64,000 nucleotides of DNA, taken from positions 62,001-126,000 of the forward strand of contig OU342639.1 in NCBI GenBank assembly GCA_910589415.1, written 5' to 3'. This DNA comes from Malachius bipustulatus. Taxonomy: Eukaryota > Arthropoda > Insecta > Coleoptera > Melyridae. This document shows, piece after piece, positions 1 through 9,806 of the stretch (positions within the stretch are counted from its first letter, which is position 1; each line of letters begins with the position of its first letter). The notes under the pieces are model-generated. The model saw only the letters and a list, made by a program, of their open reading frames with translations. It searched no databases and was not told the origin of the DNA. A program made the position numbers and the translations under genes.

Positions 1-1250
1 TTTTATATTTGCTTCTTGAAATTTTTGAAGGTTAAATGCTATTAGTATAGTTGTCTACTATCAAAATTTCCGTTCTATTCCTTCAAAAATAAGCTCATGA
101 ATGTTTATAGAAATGTAGACATTTTTACCCTTTTCCTACCCACGCCTCTGGCTTATTAATAGAAATGACGCAAATTGTATTGCATTAGCTCAAATTTCAA
201 ATAAGTTTATTCCAATCTTGTTAATTTTGTTTAAAAGTTTTTGATCTTGCCTATTTAGGGGTTCAAAATCTAGCCTTTTTCCAAAAATTGAAAAGGCCGC
301 CATTTTGGAATGTCTTTACCTATTTTACTCAAATACAGTACCAGACGACTACTTGAGGGTATCTTACTACCAAAAAAATTTCAGCGCTCTAGATTGAAAA
401 CTTCGACCAGAAACCGTGCCTCACGGACGGTTTTTTTTCTGAAATTCGGAGGGACATCCTGTAGAAGTAACACAACTCTAGGAAAATGTTTTTTACGAAA
501 ATCAAACGTCAGCCCTAAGGTTTATAAGAGTAAAAAACTTCGTTCATTAATCTTGAAAGATGAAGCTACAGGAACGTTTTTAAAAATTTAGAGAAATTAA
601 TTTAAAAAAAACATCATGTAAAAAAAAATCGAATATCTCCGCCATTTTTCTTATTTACTTTTTGAAATTCTCGAGGGTTGAAGTCTATTAGTATAGTTGT
701 CTACTGTAAAAATTTCAGTTTAATTACTTCAAAAATTTGCTCATAAATTGTTGGAGAAATTTAGCCATTTTTACCCTTTTCCTACCCACGCCACTGGCTT
801 ATTAATAGAAAAAATGCAAATTTTGTTGCATGAAATTAAATTTCAAGTCATTTACTTCCAATATTGTGAATTTGATATAAAACTCTTTTTCTATCTAGCT
901 TATACAGGGGTTCAAAAAATAGTCCTTTTTCCAAAAATTAAAATGACCGCCATTTTGAAACGGCTCAGTCGATTTTGCTCAAGTGCAATACCAGACCACT
1001 CCTTGTGGATATCTTACTTCCACAAAAATTTCAGTCTCCTAGATTGAAAACTGCGACCTGAAATGAGGTGACAAAAACCGGATTTTCCGAATTTTGAAGG
1101 GACACCCTGTAGAAGTGACGCGACTTTTGGAAATTTTTTTAATGAAAATCAAAATTGTTCCTAAAATTTAATAAGAGTGCAAAATTTCGTTCACTAATCT
1201 TGAAAGATAAAGCTACAGAAGCGTTTTTAAAATCAAAATTTCGTGATTTT
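1..1250. repeat. Two tandem copies of a ~646-bp repeat
   Basis: Landmarks recur at a constant offset: CTATTAGTATAG at 39 and 685, CCTACCCACGCC at 135 and 781, TCTTGAAAGAT near 551 and 1198. The copies are diverged and the first begins before the window edge. The short reading frames inside are not conserved between the copies, so I see no gene. It could be part of a satellite array or a tandemly duplicated non-coding element. Confidence 0.75.
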
Positions 1251-1395
1251 GGAGAAATAAATATATAAATATATAAAATAATAATGATAATGTTAATGAG
1301 CGCAAAGAATTAAAAATTCAAAATAATTTTTACGGGCATATCGCTCTAACCTAGGGCTTCCTGAGGCAGACCTGACACGCAGAGCCATCCAGTCA

Positions 1396-1457
1396 TCTCG
1401 AAGCTGCAGACAACGTTGTTTCGGTCTCTTAGACCTCATCAGTACAGCACATCGAGA
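1396..1457 (-). ncRNA. Type I hammerhead ribozyme, copy A
   Basis: Read on the minus strand it has the full core: CTGATGA (complement of 1436-1442), a 5-bp stem II GGTCT/AGACC with an AAG loop, then GAAA. Stem III is ACAA/TTGT around CG. The cleavage-site C is the complement of G1409. Stem I pairs in two blocks (TCTCGA with TCGAGA, GCTGTA with TGCAGC) around a small internal loop. Its sequence is essentially that of the two plus-strand copies. Self-cleavage is inferred from the fold. Confidence 0.8.
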
Positions 1458-1475
1458 AATAACTAGAGGATGCAT

Positions 1476-1537
1476 TATCGATGTGCTGTACTGATGAGGT
1501 CTAAGAGACCGAAACAACGTTGTCTGCAGCTTCGAGA
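1476..1537 (+). ncRNA. Type I hammerhead ribozyme, copy B
   Basis: CTGATGA lies at 1491-1497. Stem II GGTCT/AGACC and GAAA follow, then the short stem III and cleavage after C1524. The outer part of stem I is weakened because the 5' strand is truncated by the palindrome junction (TATCGA instead of TCTCGA, one mismatch). All core nucleotides are intact. Confidence 0.8.
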
Positions 1538-1902
1538 TGACTGGATGGCTCTGCGTGTCAGGTCTGTCTCAGGAAGCCCTAGGTTAGAGCGATATGCCCG
1601 TAAAAATTATTTTGAATTTTTAATTCTTTGCGCTCATTAACATTATCATTATTATTGTAATAACCATGGGCTTTGGCGAGAGACATCTATCGGTAGCTAA
1701 CCAGCACCGCCCGACGGATGGTAATGCCCCGAACTGTGGGCTGCCTATTCCTGATGGACACAAAGCTGGTAGCATGCTGCCGTTTAGTTCTTGTCTCCGT
1801 CGGTAGATGGCAACCAACTATTGAGGTCACGGAGTTCCGTGTCACCTCTTTATTCTTATAGTTGGCTTCCTGTGGTGGCCTGGCATGCATCCTCTAGTTA
1901 TT

Positions 1903-1964
1903 TCTCGATGTGCTGTACTGATGAGGTCTAAGAGACCGAAACAACGTTGTCTGCAGCTTCGAGA
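1903..1964 (+). ncRNA. Type I hammerhead ribozyme, copy C (best preserved)
   Basis: Core CTGATGA is at 1918-1924. Stem II pairs 1925-1929 with 1933-1937 (GGTCT/AGACC, loop AAG). GAAA is 1938-1941. Stem III pairs 1941-1944 with 1947-1950, leaving CG as the loop, or ten palindromic bases pairing in a dimer. Predicted cleavage is after C1951. Stem I pairs 1912-1917 with 1952-1957 (one G-U) and 1903-1908 with 1959-1964, with a 3x1 internal loop of the kind that makes tertiary contacts in type I hammerheads. Every conserved core position is present. Confidence 0.85.
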
Positions 1965-2060
1965 TGACTGGATGGCTCTGCGTGTCAGGTCTGCCTCAGG
2001 AAGCCCTAGGTTAGAGCGATATGCCCGTAAAAATTATTTTAAATATATAAATATATTTAA

Positions 2061-2150
2061 AAGTGGTTTTCCAAAATTCACCTGCCCACGATATATATAT
2101 ATATATATATAAATATATATCGTGGGCAGGTGAATTTTGGAAAACCACTT
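2061..2150. repeat. 30-bp perfect inverted repeat around a TA microsatellite
   Basis: Arms 2061-2090 and 2121-2150 are exact reverse complements (30 of 30) flanking an AT dinucleotide run. The right arm starts a 139-bp module (2121-2259) that recurs at 17711-17849. Confidence 0.85.
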
Positions 2151-2259
2151 TTTCGTGATCTGGGGGTCATGATCGGTGGACATTTGATGAGTTTGGGTGA
2201 TTTTTGGAAAGTGATGTCGTCCTCAATAGTGTATTTTTTTGTTAAAAAATACACTAAAA
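2121..2259 (+). repeat. 139-bp dispersed module ending in a palindrome, copy 1
   Basis: Nearly identical to 17711-17849. It ends in a hairpin of GTGTATTTTTTT and its near-complement followed by CTAA. The same terminal hairpin, without the rest of the module, recurs at 41326-41359. Microsatellite next to an inverted repeat plus a 3' hairpin with CTAA resembles Helentron/Helitron-type termini, but this is only a resemblance. Confidence 0.65.
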
Positions 2260-2889
2260 TAACTCGACGAGTTCAGCCGATGATTCGAAGTACGTGTGGT
2301 TCCCCGTTCGCTAGGAAATTCATTCAGCCAACGGTGTGATCACTTGTATCTTGTATGACTCAGCTATGCTATGCGTACACCGGCTTTCTCGAACACTTTG
2401 TTATTATTAAATCTGCATGTATAAAAACCTACTACACGTTTTGAATTCTTTTCAAATACCTACCTTTTTTACAAATGTTTCCAAAATAATAAAATATTGA
2501 ATATTGGGAGACTGTGGCAATCGAACTAAAACTAGGATAATAATAGCTCTCTTGCGGTTAAGACCACGGCAGGAATTGTAATTAATATTATTGGTCATTA
2601 TCTTATTAGTCGGGTAACTGGACTCTTTATGTGAAGTACCGATTTGTTTGAAATGAAAAATATCTTAGTAGTAGGGAATCGAGTTTAAGAAGTATTCTGT
2701 GGTAAAACAGTCAGTGTGTTAAAATATTAAATATAGTGTTAGCGGGGACTGCTCGGCGTTGGTTATTGTTAGTTTAATAACGATGACAGGCTGTGCCAAT
2801 GCCACTGATGGTTGATTCTCTACATTTTTATTAAATGACGTAAGTATTACAAAACTTTTTACAAGTTTCCCATCTTGCATGGTTTTCCC

Positions 2890-2925
<36 letters not shown>

Positions 2926-4163
2926 TTTATTTCCTTATTATAAATAATTAATTTTTAATGATGTTACTAACCATACGAAAATTAATTTTAGTTATCTAAT
3001 TACGTTTTTCGATCTTTGAGCACCGGGGTTTCTGCTCACAGAAATTAATTGTTTATTATAAAAAAAAAAATAGTGCGATTTTAGCTCTTGATGTGAGAAA
3101 ATCACATCTCGCATGTGAAGAAAACACATCTCGTGTTATAGATTAATTTGTAGAGGCACAGGGAAACACCGTATTTCTACAACTATTTAATTCAACTCTA
3201 ATCTTGGAACACTTCGTAATTTAATATTATTATAAGCCCTTGCAGACGGTCGGTGGTGCCCCGTTGAAACTCACCGACAGACCAGTCAGACCACCTTACT
3301 GCCGGCGGCGGAAGTAGCCAAGGACAGCTACCATAGAAGTGGTTCCACACTCGAGCTAAAATCTAAATCATTTTTTTCCCTTGCATAATAAATAACTAAT
3401 ATTTCACAGAATAGCTATTTATGATATTAGTGTTGAAAGTGAAATTTTATGTTGTGAGTGAAACAGGTTTGTGAAATGAGCTACGCTTCGCTCATTCGCA
3501 ATTCGGAGCGAATTGAACAATTTCACGAACAAAATAAAATCACTTTTAAGACGAATATCATACAATGGTTTTTGTAAAACTGCTCCATTTTGATAATAAA
3601 ATAGATGAATTTAGAATGACGTTCAACTTTAAATTGCATTTTAAAATATTCAGATAAGTACAAGTGTACTATGCATAGCAACCGTTGCCGACGCTATGGG
3701 TATGGTTACCAACAAATGCTTGTATACAAACAAAAAAGACGCTATAATAATAATTATTATTAATTGCAATTTCTGAACAATTATTATTGTCTTGTGTTCT
3801 TGACTAGGAGCTTATTTTTTATAAATATGTTTGCCATCAGTAATAAAAAGAATCATTAAAAATCTTATTACCTATAATTTTGTCTGATTTCATTATGAGA
3901 AAATGTAGTTTAAAAAGAGTGTACAGAAAAATATTTTTAACGTGCTTCCATCTAAACAATCACTTTCAAGAGACTGTCAGCGTCAGCTGACGGTCAAAAT
4001 GTGACTTTTAATGGCAGTTGTACAAAAACGATTCTATTCACATCTATTGTAAGCATAGCATGGCTGAGGCGGGGAGATGACGCCGTTGGCTGGCTGAATT
4101 TACTGGCGAACGGGGAACCACATACATACTTCGCGTCGTCAGCTGAACTCGTCGAGTTATTTT
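2256..4163. mobile_element. ~1.9-kb DNA element with ~80-bp terminal inverted repeats
   Basis: The left end (2256-2334, starting AAAATAACTCGACGAGTT) is matched, with small differences, by the reverse complement of 4083-4163. No transposase frame lies between them, so it would be non-autonomous. I could not define a target duplication. The interior holds a TAA microsatellite and what looks like an older LINE 3' end on the minus strand. Confidence 0.6.
2888..3350 (-). mobile_element. Probable LINE 3'-terminal fragment with a (TAT)n tail
   Basis: Read on the minus strand, the stretch ends in AAGGAAATAAATGTTATTATT, a polyadenylation-like word followed by a TAT repeat (TAA run at about 2891-2923 on the plus strand). 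The same terminal word and tail, also on the minus strand, occur at about 42749-42790, which suggests one shared LINE tail. No coding part remains. Confidence 0.35.
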
Positions 4164-4901
4164 TAGGACTGTTGTGAAATATTATGCAATACGAGTTTTG
4201 CTGTCGACATTCTCTAGTAGATGCGTAGAGTAGACCGACTTGATTGACGGACTTGGTACCAAGATGTCATTTATTGGATTGATATTAAAATTTGAATTTG
4301 CTTTCCTGCTTGTTTTATTAGAAATATAGTTCAGTCAAATTGAGCCCTAATACTATTGGTCCTAGCAATAATAGTACGCGGCGAAACCAAAGTTTCACAT
4401 TTAATTATTTTTTATTAATTTTTGAAAATTTGACAGATTGTCATTGTTAATCCCATATTACTAAGCAACCGATCCAAAATAAATCCCATATTACTAAACA
4501 ACCGATCCAAAATAAACATTTGATAACACCCTGTTGTATCTTTAAAACCAGAGTCTTTATGACCAGATACATGTGCACATGAACTTTTCTTCTTAAAAGT
4601 TGTCCAGGAATACGAATACGTTCTTGAATTTAGTTAACACCTATGATAATGGTAGCACCATTTAAGTAATCTTTAAGTAACTTGGTAAAGACTGTATAAG
4701 ACCCAGTTAGCCCATTTAGCCAAGGAATCTCTGACTAAGCTATGTGAACATTTTTTCGAACGCATTGTATGTTGAAAAAATGTTTGAAAAAAAACTATGT
4801 TTACCCAAAGTTTCAAAAATAACAAATCTCAAATAAACTTTACCTACATCTTTTGATAACTGTAACAAATCAAATGGAATGGTTTTTTCCAGATAAACGA
4901 C
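4164..4901. other. Intergenic region upstream of the recombinase gene
   Basis: A+T-rich with no convincing reading frame. It contains a 33-bp tandem duplication (4449-4481 and 4482-4514, beginning AATCCCATATTACTAA). The promoter of the downstream gene should lie here, but I cannot identify a TATA box or initiator with confidence. Confidence 0.5.
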
Positions 4902-6820
4902 ATGGCTGATTCAAACGCTTTTCTGAAAACACATCAGAATCATGCTAATGATCATGCTGATGATCAGTCTAATGATTCTTCTGTTCCATTTGATGACATG
5001 AGCGATAGCGATTTTCATCTTGATAGCGATTTTCTAGCCTCAAGTGAGACTAATGAGAGCGACGATCAGGAGATCCATGTCGCAAACGAAATAAATAGTG
5101 ACGCTGTCGATCTAGTAAAATCTGGAGGCGAAAAGAGTCCGAACATAATTATTTTAAGAAATATTCAAATCAAAGAACCAGAAGTAAATGTGCCACAAAC
5201 TACCAAGTCTTTGTCGAGCGATATCAAGAATGCAAAGCGTTCAAAAACGCGTCTGGTTAATTGTACTTTTTGTGCAGAGGATACGATTTCTAAGAATTTT
5301 ATGCGCCATTTGAAAAGACGACATTCTAGCGAGAAAGAAGTGATGGAAATTTTTGAAAAACAATTGAATAGCAGAGACAGGAAAAGAGCAATAGAAGCAT
5401 TAAGAAAAGATACTCACTTTGAACTATATCTTGACGGTGATACTGTGCCAGCACGCAGAAATTTTGATGTGAAAGAAAACCAGGACCGAGAACTTCTGTA
5501 TTATCCATGCACGAATTGCAAGGGTTTGTATAAAAAATCTTACCTCAGAAGGCATGTGAAAATTTGCACTATGAAAATAAATAATAAGAAAGTTCATAAT
5601 GCTGTTTCGGAATCACAAACATTTACCGCTTGCAATCTGGATCAAACAAAAACAGTAGATCGATTGGAAGTGAAAGAAAAGGTTTTTGATATGATGAGAG
5701 GAGATGATATTGCGTTTGTCGCAAAAAAGGATTTGTTGATCACGTATTTTGGAAATTCATATATGAAAAAGCACAGGAAAGAAAAAAGTGTCTACACCTG
5801 TAGCAACAAAATGAGGGAGTTTGGAAGGTTACTAATAGAATGCCGCAAGGAGATGAACAATCAAAAAATTGAGATGCAACATTTACTTCGCCCTTGTTAT
5901 TTTGACACAATTGCAAATGCAGTTAGAAATCTAGCTGGCTATGATTCTATCAAGAAATGCTTTGTGTCACCTAGCTTGGCTATGCATTTTGGAGGCAATC
6001 TGAAACTGCTTTGTGATGAGCTGTATTATTTAGTTCTTAAAGATACAAAAGGATTTAGATCGTGTACGCATAGTGATAAATTAATTGCCCTTAAAGATAT
6101 AAAAAATATGAAGCAGCTCATCGTCTCTAGATGGAACATTGAAATGGCTTCTTTGGCAAACAAAGATCTTCAAGAAAAGAATTGGAACAAGCCACTATTG
6201 ATTCCTTTAGTATCGGACATTAAGCTTTTCAGAGAGAAAGCATACGAAATCGCCAAAAAAAGTGTTGAAACTTTCAAAGACAATACTGATACAGAAAAAG
6301 ACTACAAAACTCTTGTGCAGTGTGTCTTATCACTACTCATAATTTTTAATAGAAGAATTGGGGATGTACAGTATATGAAAATATCAGACTATAAAAATGA
6401 GCAAAAGAGTAATTACAAAGATTTTCAAGATGCCTTATCTGCAACTGAAAAACTTCTAGCAACGCGTTACAGGAGAGTGCTGAATAGTGGTAAAGGATCT
6501 CGAGTTGTGGTAGTCCTAATACCTGAAGACGTCGATGCTTTCATACAAATGTTTTTGGAACATAGATCCAAGTATTTATGCAATGATAACGACTACCTGT
6601 TCTCGATGCCAGGACACAAGGTGCAGTGGGGAAGAGGGGACTTGGCCATTCGAAATCTTTCCAAACAGATGCCTTTAGAAAATCCAGCTGCCATGACCAG
6701 CAATCGTCTAAGAAAGCAAATTGCAACAGTCATGCAAATCTTGAGTCTATCTAAAAGCGATATCAAACAGTTTTCCAATTTTATGGGTCACACGGTTAAG
6801 ACTCATGAAGAGTTTTATGA
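4902..6820 (+). CDS. Crypton-like tyrosine recombinase gene, exon 1
   Basis: Encodes about 640 residues. After an acidic D/S-rich N-terminus come two zinc-finger-like motifs (C-x2-C...H-x4-H near residues 124-143 and C-x2-C...H-x3-C near 204-220). The C-terminal half fits the catalytic domain of Crypton-type tyrosine recombinases: R484 or R485 in NRRIGDVQ, R602/R604 in the NRLRK box, H630 in FMGHT and candidate nucleophile Y639 in HEEFY. The ATG is the first in a long open frame. The frame closes at 6824 only if unspliced; a GTAAGG donor at 6821 joins phase-correctly to 6874. No frameshift or stop interrupts it, unlike nearly every other gene here, so it may be a domesticated gene or a recent copy. 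Confidence 0.75.
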
Positions 6821-6873
6821 GTAAGGTTTTTGAAATTCCTTAACTAATTTCGTTTTGATATGTGAATTTTTAG

Positions 6874-7483
6874 ACTTCCTGTAGATGTTTATCAAACAGC
6901 CAAGGTGTCCAAATTACTGCTAATGATTGAAAATGGTGTACCCGTAGAACATAAAGGAAAATCTTTATCAGAGATTGATATTGATTTTAAATATGCCGAG
7001 GAAAATGATATGAAGACGTTAAACAATGATTATGACAATATAGCACAAATTGAGATGATTGAGGGAAATTTAGAAAATAGGAAAAGTTGTGAGGAGTTGA
7101 ACAGAGAAGAGTCCAGTTGCTCACAAAAGAAAGAAACATTATGTGAGAAAAGACGAAAAAGAATGAGGATTTGCAGTGGTGAGGACATAACATATTGAAA
7201 AGTTTTATAAAAAATGCAATTTTATATTTTCTAGTTGATCTTGATGACGCTGACTTGAAAAAAACTGAAGAATCCAATACCGCAATTGACGAACAAGCGA
7301 AAAAAACTAAAGAAGAGCAAGAAGAAGATGAAAAAAATCCCACCAATAGCATACAAAAAAAAAGTGAAGAAAATAGCAGTTCAGAGAACGAAGATGAACA
7401 TAAAACAAGAACCGAATTGAAGAAGAGTGCTGCAAACAGAGATGTGGTTGAAGCGTCGTGTGGAGGTGAAAAAAAAAGGAAGG
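6874..7483 (+). CDS. Crypton-like recombinase gene, exons 2 and 3
   Basis: Exon 2 is 6874-7178 and exon 3 is 7235-7483. Intron 1 (6821-6873, 53 nt) and intron 2 (7179-7234, 56 nt) both run GT...AG and keep phase. Splicing converts the end of exon 1 to HEEFYELPVDVYQTAK, the usual continuation after the catalytic tyrosine in this family. Exon 2 continues with a short helical stretch. Exon 3 encodes a Glu/Lys/Ser-rich, probably disordered linker. The exon 3 donor is GTAAGA at 7484. Exon limits are inferred from frame and splice consensus, not from transcripts. Confidence 0.65.
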
Positions 7484-7550
7484 GTAAGAATAGGAATATT
7501 TATTTTGCAGAAATTCTATCATTTCGTATGATTTCAATATTTTAAGAATA

Positions 7551-8417
7551 CAGATGTCCTAGCTCATTCGAAGCGGTATCTGTAGGCCAAACAATGGATT
7601 TTTTCTAAAAAATATTTGCAAATTCAAGTACAGGATCACAATTGCCATAATTTAAAATTATTTTGGACTGTACAGAGTGTCCCATATGAGAGTGGCGGCA
7701 TATTAAAGTTATGTTTTTTTTTTAATGGAATGCTCCTATTGCATTTTTAGATTGTCTGAGAAGAAAAAATAAGATTGGCTTTCACAGTTGATGTTTAAAT
7801 TCAGAAGTTTGTAAGTTATAAACAAGTGAAAATCGACATTTTTCAAGTTCAAGGCCCTATACAACGAAAACTGCTCAAGATAGAAAAAAACGGCTTGCAT
7901 GTCCCTATTTTAACTTTTCATGTACTATCCTACGATGTGGATGAAATGTTTATACAGGGTGACAAAAAATTTGAAACTATCAGATTTCTCCACGCGTCAC
8001 CAAATAAAAAAAAAAGTAAAAATGTTTCTATATTATAGGATAGTACACACAAAGTTAAAATAGGAACATGTAAGTCGTTTTTCTCTATCTTGAGCCGTTT
8101 ACGTTTTTGAACTTCAAAAAAGGCGATTTTCACTTGTTTATGTCTCACAAACTTCTCAATTTAAACAGCAACTGTAAAAACCAATATTATTTTTCTTCTC
8201 ATACGATCTAAAAATACAATAACATAGGAGCATTCCATTTAAAAAAAAAAACATAACTTTGATATGCCACTCTCATATGGGACACTCTGTATAGTCAAAA
8301 AATAATTTTAAATTGTGGGCGTTTTGATCCTGTCCTGTACTTGAATTTGCCAAATTTTTTTAAAAAAGTCCATCGTTTGGCCTACAGAGACCGCTTCGAA
8401 TGAGCTGGGACACACTG
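7551..8417. mobile_element. TA-flanked fold-back element in intron 3, family 1 copy 1
   Basis: The two halves are long imperfect inverted repeats (for example CATTCGAAGCGGT near 7566 and ACCGCTTCGAATG near 8390), ending CAGATGTCC and GGGACACACTG, each flanked by TA. It is closely related along its length to 14532-15409. No protein is encoded. TA flanks with CAGGGTGTCC-like ends suggest a Tc1/mariner-type target preference, which is inference. Without it the host intron would be about 125 nt. Confidence 0.75.
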
Positions 8418-8476
8418 TATACAAAAAAATAATTCCAGACAGCTGAATAGATACTTACCTAGCTGACATTTTAAAG

Positions 8477-8673
8477 TGTGTAATTTTTCATTATGGTCCT
8501 TGAAAGAGGTATCTCTGTTGAAAAAAGAGTTTTGTAAACATATGGCTAAAAAATCATATCCAACGACGACGGAAATCAAAATTTTTTTGGAAAAAAATTG
8601 CATTTCAAGGGATCCTGTGACGGTAAAATCAAAACTCCAGCATTTGATGAAACTTGACCAACAAAAAAAATAG
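8477..8673 (+). CDS. Crypton-like recombinase gene, terminal exon 4
   Basis: An acceptor AG at 8475-8476 joins exon 3 in phase (G|TG). The exon encodes about 65 residues around SLWSLKEVSLLKKEF, followed by CISRDPVTVKSKL, and ends at TAG 8671-8673. A short W-containing helical domain with a downstream R...VK motif is the common C-terminal module of insect and cnidarian zinc-finger/tyrosine-recombinase proteins, which supports the join. The full coding sequence would be 2670 nt (889 residues). The 993-nt intron 3 is long only because of the fold-back element inside it. Confidence 0.6.
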
Positions 8674-8715
8674 CAATTATTTTGTCTTTTAAGCTTTTTG
8701 TTCTTTTTTATTATA

Positions 8716-9358
8716 CAATGTGTTTCTAAATCGGGTCCCATAATCTGGAGAACCGATAGATGAAGCTAAAATTTTGAGAAAATTTAAATATTTATCTGAA
8801 TGCCAGATTAACTTAAAAAGCCATAGGTACCTATTTATAAATTGCCGATATAGCGCACCGTTTTCGATAAACATTAAAATGTAGGTATCTTTGGCGTTTT
8901 TTAAATTTTTTCATTATTTCTTTATTTTTCATTATTTATTTTTCATTATTTATTAGTTCATTATTTTTATTTCATAGTCTAAGATAATTAATAAAAACTA
9001 TTGGACTATCAAGTAAAAAAAGGAAAATTTTAAAAACGCCACATTTGCATTTTTAGCGAAAACGATGCGTCCTATCGAAATTTTATAAATATGACTTTTC
9101 TATAGCAATTTAATCTGGCATTCCGAAAAAACCATAAAAAATAACGGTTAAAATTTGCTTTGAGAAAAAAGTGTCATGTGTTTAAAAAAAGTGTCAAAGA
9201 AATGTTTATGTAGAAAAACATGTTTCGTAAATCGACACTTAAACACCACGCATGTCTCCGTTAAAAATTATTTTCGATTTAAATATTTGAATTTTCTTAA
9301 TGTTTCAGCTTCATCTACACGTCCTCTAACTTATGATACTCTATTTAGAAACACCTTG
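8716..9358. mobile_element. TA-flanked fold-back element downstream of the recombinase gene
   Basis: Ends CAATGTGTTTCTAAAT at the left and its near-complement ending ACACCTTG at 9358, both bordered by TA. Inner blocks such as ATGCCAGATTAA recur in inverted orientation. It starts 43 bp after the stop codon of the recombinase gene and could supply its 3' UTR. Non-coding. Confidence 0.7.
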
Positions 9359-9716
9359 TATGATACAGGATCGTTCTAATAAAAAATGGTCGAAGCTAGA
9401 TCTCTGTTTTGTATGTTTGGATTTTTATTAATGAAAAATGGGATAAAATCATATTGTGTAGAACACTAAACACATAAAACAGTTATTTTCCAGTTGAAAC
9501 CTGTAGAAAAAAGTTGATTTTAAAATAAAATAAATCTAGTTTAGTGCTATTATTTACTTGTCTGCACAATATCATTTTATTTAATTTTTGTTTCGTAAAA
9601 TGCGTTTATAATTTTTTTCATGTTTTATTTATTTAAATTTAGTTATAATTCATGGCTTTATTTAAAATACAAACGCCTACAAAATAATAATTGATTAATT
9701 TCTAATTACATTATCA

Positions 9717-9806
9717 ATGTTAAGTTTTTCAAAGAATTTACATTTTATTTTTTTATACATAATGTTAAGTTTTTCAAAGAATTTACATTTTATTTTTTTA
9801 TATAAT
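9717..9806 (+). repeat. 45-bp direct tandem repeat, two copies
   Basis: ATGTTAAGTTTTTCAAAGAA and the sequence after it occur at 9717 and again at 9762, nearly identical. A recent local duplication in A+T-rich DNA. Confidence 0.85.

Larger units (their letters stand above)
1277..1656. repeat. Near-perfect 178-bp palindrome
   Basis: Arm 1277-1454 is the reverse complement of arm 1479-1656, separated by a 24-nt spacer. The inverted copy continues about 20 nt further upstream (into the spacer) than the direct copy; that extra stretch is also present upstream of the third copy at about 1883. The structure is therefore two head-to-head copies of one unit, the second truncated at its 5' end, and not a hairpin gene in its own right. 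Confidence 0.9.
1277..2042. mobile_element. Retrozyme-like or Penelope-like repeat unit with three hammerhead ribozymes
   Basis: A ~178-bp sequence ending in a hammerhead ribozyme is present three times: inverted at 1277-1454, direct at 1479-1656, and direct but 3'-truncated at about 1883-2042. The two direct ribozymes are exactly 427 bp apart, so self-cleavage of a transcript across both would release a 427-nt monomer (1525-1951). Tandem type I hammerheads with a very short stem III are known from metazoan retrozymes and from terminal repeats of Penelope-like elements. No protein is encoded here, so this is probably a non-autonomous copy. The inverted first copy resembles the 5' inversions seen in target-primed insertions. 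Confidence 0.7.

Noticed and set aside
310..591. 93-codon plus-strand frame in the 646-bp repeat
   Set aside because: Not maintained in the second repeat copy and without recognisable composition or motif.
7301..7545. Separate small acidic protein in 7195-7545
   Set aside because: Better explained as exon 3 of the recombinase gene; the phases of both flanking introns fit.
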